Below are positions 5,370 through 8,765 of a stretch of DNA of 8,765 bases, piece by piece. The position numbers and the translations under genes are program-made. This DNA is from Caryophanales bacterium UBA6865 (GTDB lineage: Bacteria > Bacillota_I > Bacilli_A > RFN20 > CAG-826): the NCBI GenBank assembly GCA_002449265.1, contig DKCV01000012.1, positions 1 to 8,765 of the forward strand, written 5' to 3'. The notes under the pieces were generated by a model that was not told the origin of the DNA, ran no database searches, and saw nothing but the letters and a program-made list of their open reading frames with translations. Position 1 is the stretch's first letter, and every line of letters starts with the position of its first letter.

Positions 5370-6692
5370 ATGAAGATTAAAAGTATTGTTTTCTTGTTAG
5401 TAGGCATTGTACCTCTTTCTTCGTCACTCCGTAGTGAGGCAGTTGAATCATTTCCGCTAGATCCAATAAGCCATCATGAACCAAAACAAGAAACTACAGA
5501 TGATTCCTACAAAGTTCTTTCTTATAAAGATGTTTTGAAAAGCTATTATGATTTAGTTACGAAAGAGGTAAATACTCCCAGTAAGACATTCGACGATTTC
5601 GTTGACTCTTATTATGAAGAAAATAGCGACCGCGATTTGTATCATTTCACTTTAAATTTGGCAAAGGAGAACAACCGATATGATGAGGTTTATAACACTC
5701 TTTCATCAGAAAATAATTATTTTTCTAGTAGTAGTGGAAGTTTATCAATGGAGAAAGGGGGTGGCCGTAATGGCAGGGATGCGACTTATGTTTTAAAAAA
5801 TGACCCTGGTACTGGCTACGCATCGAGGCAGTGCTTTGCTAGAGAGCTTTTTTATTTCGCTTATGATTATTCGGCATTAAAAACCGGTGATATCGTTTAC
5901 GAAAGAGAAACAGCGTTTTTTAATATTGGCCATAATGCTTTGATAACTGGAACTAATTTAAGTTCAGAATATGGCGAATATGTTCAAACGATTGAAGCAG
6001 TGGCTGGTGGAGTTCAAAGAGGATTTCTTGATGATCTTAGAATGATTGATTTTAAATGTGAAATTTTGCGTGTTGTTGGTCGAAATGATTCTAATGCAAG
6101 AGGGGCGATTGATTTTGCAAAGAAACAACTTGGAAAACTATACCAATTTTCATTACCGCCTAAAAGTCTTAACACGGATATCAATTCAGTTACATGGTAT
6201 TGCTCAGAACTTGTATATGCATCTTGGAAATATGTGGGTATTGACATAAGCGCTAGAAAAGGGCTTTTTGGAAATGACAAGTCTCCTTTTTCCTTTTGTT
6301 TGCCTGTTGATATTTATAAAAGTAACAATACTTATTCAATTTACGTTCCAAATAAATGGCTCCTTAAATTTGAAATTGTATCTAAGTCATGGCAGAGATG
6401 GAAAATTAGGATTCGTAATTGTTCTCATAAAGGATTAGAAATAAAATATAACACCAAAATGTGTTTTTACGAGGATGCAAAAGATTGGAGAAATTTATAT
6501 GATTTGATTCGTAAAAAAATTGCTGCTCACTCTTTTATTGAAGTAGAAATATCAGAAAATTGGTTCGCTAATTCTATCGTCGCCTCTTATCTGATTGGAG
6601 ACAAACGATTTATAAGCATTGCGGATTATCTTAATGGCAATGGCAATTTTTCTTTTCACCAAAATATATTAGCTGGAGCAGCTTATTTATAA
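5370..6692 (+). CDS. Secreted permuted NlpC/P60 (YiiX-like) cysteine hydrolase
   Basis: The protein has 440 residues. A signal peptide (about 1-24: Lys-rich start, hydrophobic core, Ser-rich end, Ala24) suggests export. An acidic, Ser/Tyr-rich stretch follows to about residue 150. The catalytic fold has the permuted papain-like order: Gly-Asp-Ile (173-175), His188 in Gly-His-Asn-Ala, Ile-Glu-Ala at 208-210 before a Gly-Gly-Val, then Cys278 in Trp-Tyr-Cys-Ser-Glu-Leu-Val-Tyr. Cys278 and His188 are the expected catalytic pair. Relatives cleave amide or ester bonds, often in peptidoglycan or lipids; the substrate here is unknown. Residues 330-440 look like a separate beta-rich module with no Cys-His catalytic pattern. 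Composition is atypical: of 20 arginine codons, 11 are AGA or AGG and one is CGC (hand count), roughly the reverse of proS. With its place behind a tRNA-Ser, this suggests horizontal acquisition. It is monocistronic, with its own promoter and Shine-Dalgarno. Confidence 0.75.
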   Translation: MKIKSIVFLLVGIVPLSSSLRSEAVESFPLDPISHHEPKQETTDDSYKVLSYKDVLKSYYDLVTKEVNTPSKTFDDFVDSYYEENSDRDLYHFTLNLAKENNRYDEVYNTLSSENNYFSSSSGSLSMEKGGGRNGRDATYVLKNDPGTGYASRQCFARELFYFAYDYSALKTGDIVYERETAFFNIGHNALITGTNLSSEYGEYVQTIEAVAGGVQRGFLDDLRMIDFKCEILRVVGRNDSNARGAIDFAKKQLGKLYQFSLPPKSLNTDINSVTWYCSELVYASWKYVGIDISARKGLFGNDKSPFSFCLPVDIYKSNNTYSIYVPNKWLLKFEIVSKSWQRWKIRIRNCSHKGLEIKYNTKMCFYEDAKDWRNLYDLIRKKIAAHSFIEVEISENWFANSIVASYLIGDKRFISIADYLNGNGNFSFHQNILAGAAYL

Positions 6693-6707
6693 TTGAACTG
6701 ATTGATA

Positions 6708-6747
6708 TTTCTAAAAAAATATAAAACTCAAGGGCGACTTTTAGAAA
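6708..6747. repeat. 9-bp perfect inverted repeat at the island/permease junction
   Basis: TTTCTAAAA (6708-6716) and TTTTAGAAA (6739-6747) are perfect inverted copies around a 22-nt spacer. There is no clear T tract after the right arm, so it is a poor intrinsic terminator. It lies exactly between the hydrolase gene and the permease remnant, and its right arm contains the in-frame TAG (6742-6744) that bounds the remnant. Confidence 0.45.
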
Positions 6748-7242
6748 GATTATCATTTTGTAGAGTCTTTTAAAGATAGTTCCACTAATTGTTTCGCGGC
6801 GCTAAATAATAATTATAGTGGCTTCGTCTCCTTAATCACGACGTTTTCAGCAGGGGTTCAAGCAATTGTTTGGTTTATCGTTATAGCGCTTATTTTTCTC
6901 AGTTTTCTTGTTTCTTTAAGCTTGTTTCACGCGAATGTTAAATCGATGGAAAAAGATTTAGGAATTCTAAAAGCGATGGGTGCTTCAAAAAAGGCGATAG
7001 CGTTGCTTGTTTTGTCGCAAACCTTTCTTGTGAGCTTTGTAGAATTCCTTTTTACGCTTCTAAGCCTAGGGATATTGATTTCCTATCTCAATCAAACTTA
7101 TTTTATTTGTTTGTTTACTTTAACTTTGTCCTGTGTTGGTGCTCTTTTGGCTCTTCTAGTTGGAATTGCTTCCTTGGTCGCTTTCTTTTCATCTAGAAAA
7201 GCCATTCGTCAAAAGCCAATCAATATAATCGAAGAAAAATAA
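6745..7242 (+). pseudogene. 5'-truncated FtsX-type ABC transporter permease remnant
   Basis: An open frame of 165 codons runs from just after the TAG at 6742-6744 to TAA at 7240-7242. It carries only the C-terminal part of an FtsX/MacB-type permease: the end of the extracellular loop, a membrane helix (about 32-58), the hallmark cytoplasmic segment Glu-Lys-Asp-Leu-Gly-Ile-Leu-Lys-Ala-Met-Gly-Ala-Ser, two more helices (about 83-113 and 117-147) and a Lys/Arg-rich tail with Lys-Pro-Ile-Asn-Ile. The first membrane helix and most of the outer domain are missing. No ATG or Shine-Dalgarno occurs before the ATG at 6946, and no ATPase partner is in the window. A 106-residue product from TTG at 6922 is formally possible but would lack most of the first helix. 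The junction with the atypical upstream segment suggests the 5' part was deleted or replaced. Confidence 0.75.
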
Positions 7243-7268
7243 TGAATAATCAAAATAGCTTAAGTTCG

Positions 7269-7982
7269 TTAGTCTTTTTTGAATTGAATGCCTAGCGAAA
7301 AGTTATCGCTATGGAAGGTGTATAAGTCATCGTTTTTTTCGTAGGAGAGAGGAATTTCTTGACCAAGAAGAATTTCCTTTTTGTAGTGGACATCGACTAT
7401 TTTTGGCGAATGAGAGGATAAAAAATCAATAGGGATCATATCTTCAAGGATATCAATATAGGAACAATTATTGAGATGACCGTTTAAGTCGCAAGAAGAA
7501 TAAGACGCTTTAATAACGCTTTTCATTTTTCCTTCTTTGGTTTTATAGGGGAGAGGATAACGGATTTCTTCTCCTGTAGTAATTCCGTAGTCCTTCGTTA
7601 AAGAAGAATTTGGCATCACCATTGTCCGTTTCTTTTCATCTACTAGTGCCCATAAGCTCCCAGCTTTAATAAGCGTTTCTCCTTTTTCATCTGTAACGAG
7701 ATATTGGCGAGGAAAAAAATAGGCTAAAACTGGTTCGGGGTAGGTTCTTATGATTAAGGTATCACCATATTTTGGCAAGCGATTTATCTCTAAGTGATAA
7801 CGGGATACAACCCAATGAAGACCCTCTTCACGAATTACTTCATCTCCAAAGGAAATAGACTCTAGATGACGAAGCGCAACATCTTGAAATATTCTAAATA
7901 GCGCGGATAACCGCAAGACTTTTTTGAAATCAAGCCAATCGACAGGCACAGGGATTTTCTCTTCGTAAATTTTTGTATTCAT
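7269..7982 (-). CDS. Acyl-ACP thioesterase (FatA/FatB-like family)
   Basis: This 237-residue cytoplasmic enzyme should hydrolyse acyl-acyl carrier protein to free fatty acid and ACP, ending or diverting type II fatty acid synthesis. Two hotdog domains are visible: the first about 1-125, with the conserved Ser-Leu-Trp-Ala-Leu-Val-Asp strand (109-115), and the second about 150-237. The active-site signature Asp-Leu-Asn-Gly-His-Leu-Asn-Asn at 165-172 (Asp165, Asn167, His169) matches the D-x-N-x-H-x-N-N pattern of the family. Length is typical for bacterial members, and no signal peptide or membrane helix is seen. ATG at 7982 follows only a weak -10-like GAAAAT and no Shine-Dalgarno. The gene is divergent from tdk, with 142 bp between the start codons, and converges on the permease remnant 26 bp away. 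Chain-length preference cannot be read from the sequence. Confidence 0.92.
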   Translation of the reverse strand: MNTKIYEEKIPVPVDWLDFKKVLRLSALFRIFQDVALRHLESISFGDEVIREEGLHWVVSRYHLEINRLPKYGDTLIIRTYPEPVLAYFFPRQYLVTDEKGETLIKAGSLWALVDEKKRTMVMPNSSLTKDYGITTGEEIRYPLPYKTKEGKMKSVIKASYSSCDLNGHLNNCSYIDILEDMIPIDFLSSHSPKIVDVHYKKEILLGQEIPLSYEKNDDLYTFHSDNFSLGIQFKKD

Positions 7983-7988
7983 GCCGAT

Positions 7989-7994
7989 ATTTTC
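7989..7994 (-). promoter_or_regulatory. Weak -10-like hexamer of the thioesterase gene
   Basis: Minus-strand GAAAAT matches TATAAT at 4 of 6 positions, including the key second A and last T. It ends 6 nt before the ATG, the same geometry as the predicted leaderless genes. There is no clear -35, and the match is weak enough to be chance. Confidence 0.25.
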
Positions 7995-8051
7995 CGTTTT
8001 TCTGAAGTAAAAAGAAATAGGAAAAGAAATGGTTAACGAAGGAAAACATCG

Positions 8052-8070
8052 CTAGTTTGTACAGTGTATA
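8052..8070. promoter_or_regulatory. Candidate operator in the thioesterase/tdk divergent region
   Basis: CTAGTTTGT (8052-8060) is identical to 4906-4914 near the tRNA-Ser start, and the following bases align with it again as AC-AGTGTAT against GCTAGTATAT with small gaps. It contains the palindrome TACA-G-TGTA (8060-8068). It lies between two divergent genes, as does the other copy. The regulator is unknown. Confidence 0.35.
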
Positions 8071-8111
8071 GAAAAGAAAAAATATCCATATCTAGAATGA
8101 ATTTACTCCCC

Positions 8112-8117
8112 TATAAT
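8112..8117 (+). promoter_or_regulatory. tdk: -10 box of tdk, predicted leaderless
   Basis: A perfect TATAAT ends 7 nt before the ATG at 8125, so the transcript should start within a base of the start codon. No Shine-Dalgarno is present between the hexamer and the ATG or just upstream. No standard -35 is obvious. Confidence 0.65.
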
Positions 8118-8124
8118 AATTCGC

Positions 8125-8712
8125 ATGGAAATTTTGAAGGAACCTGGTTGGATCGAAATCGTTGTCGGTCCGATGTTCGCTGGAAAAAGCGAAGAATTAT
8201 TACGCCGCTTAAGAAGGCTTGATTACGCCCACAAGAAATACGTGGTTTTTAAGCCGGCGATTGATAATCGTTATAGCAGGGATGAAGTAGTCTCGCATTT
8301 AAAGAATAAGACAAAAGCTATCCCGTTAAAGAATTCGAGTGACATCTATTCTTACGTAAAAGATGATACTGAAGTGGTAGGAATTGACGAAGTGCAATTC
8401 TTCGATATGGGCATTATCGACGTTTGCGAAGAATTAGCGAATCGTGGAATCCGTGTGATTGCAGCGGGTCTAGATACCGATTTTAGAGGGGAACCTTTCC
8501 CTGTCAGCGCTTCTTTATTAGCGCGCGCTGAATTTGTTACGAAACTCACTGCCATCTGCGTGAAGTGTGGGGCGCCTGCGACAATGACACAAAGAATCGT
8601 AAACGGTGTTCCTGCCGCAAAAGATGATCCGATCGTTCTCGTTGGTGGCACTGAATCGTATGAACCACGTTGCCGGCATTGCCACGAGATAAGAAAAGCA
8701 AGTGATAAATAA
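8125..8712 (+). CDS. tdk: Thymidine kinase, type II
   Basis: This 195-residue cytoplasmic enzyme phosphorylates thymidine to dTMP with ATP in the pyrimidine salvage pathway. The P-loop Gly-Pro-Met-Phe-Ala-Gly-Lys-Ser is at 15-22. Walker B and the catalytic acid lie in Asp-Glu-Val-Gln-Phe-Phe (88-93, Glu89 the probable base). Ala-Gly-Leu-Asp-Thr-Asp-Phe-Arg-Gly follows, and the zinc-holding lasso has Cys145/Cys148 and Cys183/Cys186. All hallmarks of the type II family are intact, and the length is typical. The start at 8125 is fixed by the N-terminal length before the P-loop and by the -10 box 7 nt upstream. It is monocistronic within the window: a terminator overlaps its stop codon. Confidence 0.97.
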   Translation: MEILKEPGWIEIVVGPMFAGKSEELLRRLRRLDYAHKKYVVFKPAIDNRYSRDEVVSHLKNKTKAIPLKNSSDIYSYVKDDTEVVGIDEVQFFDMGIIDVCEELANRGIRVIAAGLDTDFRGEPFPVSASLLARAEFVTKLTAICVKCGAPATMTQRIVNGVPAAKDDPIVLVGGTESYEPRCRHCHEIRKASDK

Positions 8713-8743
8713 AAAGCCGGTCCTAAACTCGGCTTTTTATTTT
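8710..8743 (+). terminator. Intrinsic terminator of tdk
   Basis: TAAAAAGCCG (8710-8719) pairs perfectly with CGGCTTTTTA (8730-8739) around a 10-nt loop, and the T-rich tail continues to 8743. The left arm begins with the TAA stop codon of tdk. Confidence 0.88.
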
Positions 8744-8765
8744 ATTATGTGGACCGATAGGGACA

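Noticed and set aside
7983..8124. Riboswitch or T-box in the thioesterase/tdk interval
   Set aside because: No extended conserved helices or specifier-like elements were seen, and the predicted starts leave no leader RNA to hold one.
8352..8651. Minus-strand open frame of 99 codons inside tdk
   Set aside because: It is a shadow of a fully conserved gene, with no promoter or Shine-Dalgarno.
8747..8765. Start of a further gene at ATG 8747
   Set aside because: Only six codons are visible, there is no Shine-Dalgarno, and it lies just after the tdk terminator; it is too little to support a call.

Overview
The window looks like chromosomal DNA of a low-GC Gram-positive-type bacterium (Bacillota, perhaps an uncultured gut lineage near the Bacilli or Mollicutes). 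This rests on moderately AT-rich coding sequence, a tRNA-Ser with an encoded CCA tail, a short archaeal-type prolyl-tRNA synthetase, a plant-type acyl-ACP thioesterase and a type II thymidine kinase. TGA acts as a stop: it ends the 12-TM gene inside a terminator hairpin. The code is therefore not the Mycoplasma code. Species cannot be named from the sequence.

Layout. (1) 98-3359, plus strand: a membrane-anchored, catalytically degenerate GGDEF-EAL protein followed 13 nt later by proS, probably one operon, closed by a strong bidirectional hairpin at 3364-3400. (2) 3375-4736, minus strand: an unrecognised protein with about 12 membrane segments, converging on proS. (3) 4933-5024, plus strand: tRNA-Ser(GCU), divergent from the membrane-protein gene, with its own terminator. 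(4) 5084-6744: an AT-rich segment behind the tRNA, with a secreted permuted NlpC/P60 (YiiX-like) cysteine-hydrolase gene whose arginine codon use differs sharply from proS. (5) 6745-7242: the 5'-truncated C-terminal part of an FtsX-type ABC permease, read as a pseudogene. (6) 7269-7982, minus strand: an acyl-ACP thioesterase. (7) 8125-8712, plus strand: tdk, divergent from the thioesterase and closed by a terminator.

The genes do not form one pathway; most are housekeeping (translation, lipid and nucleotide metabolism). The most interesting cross-gene pattern is in the starts. Three genes that begin transcription units (the GGDEF-EAL gene, the 12-TM gene and tdk) have a good -10 hexamer ending 6 or 7 nt before the ATG and no Shine-Dalgarno, which predicts leaderless mRNAs. 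The tRNA has a -10-like hexamer at the same distance from its 5' end. The operon-internal proS and the atypical secreted-hydrolase gene do carry Shine-Dalgarno sequences.

Other points of interest are the loss of all signature residues in the GGDEF-EAL protein beside proS, a motif shared by two divergent intergenic regions, and the tRNA-adjacent accessory segment ending in a broken permease gene. No CRISPR array, transposase, integrase, rRNA or recognisable riboswitch was seen.
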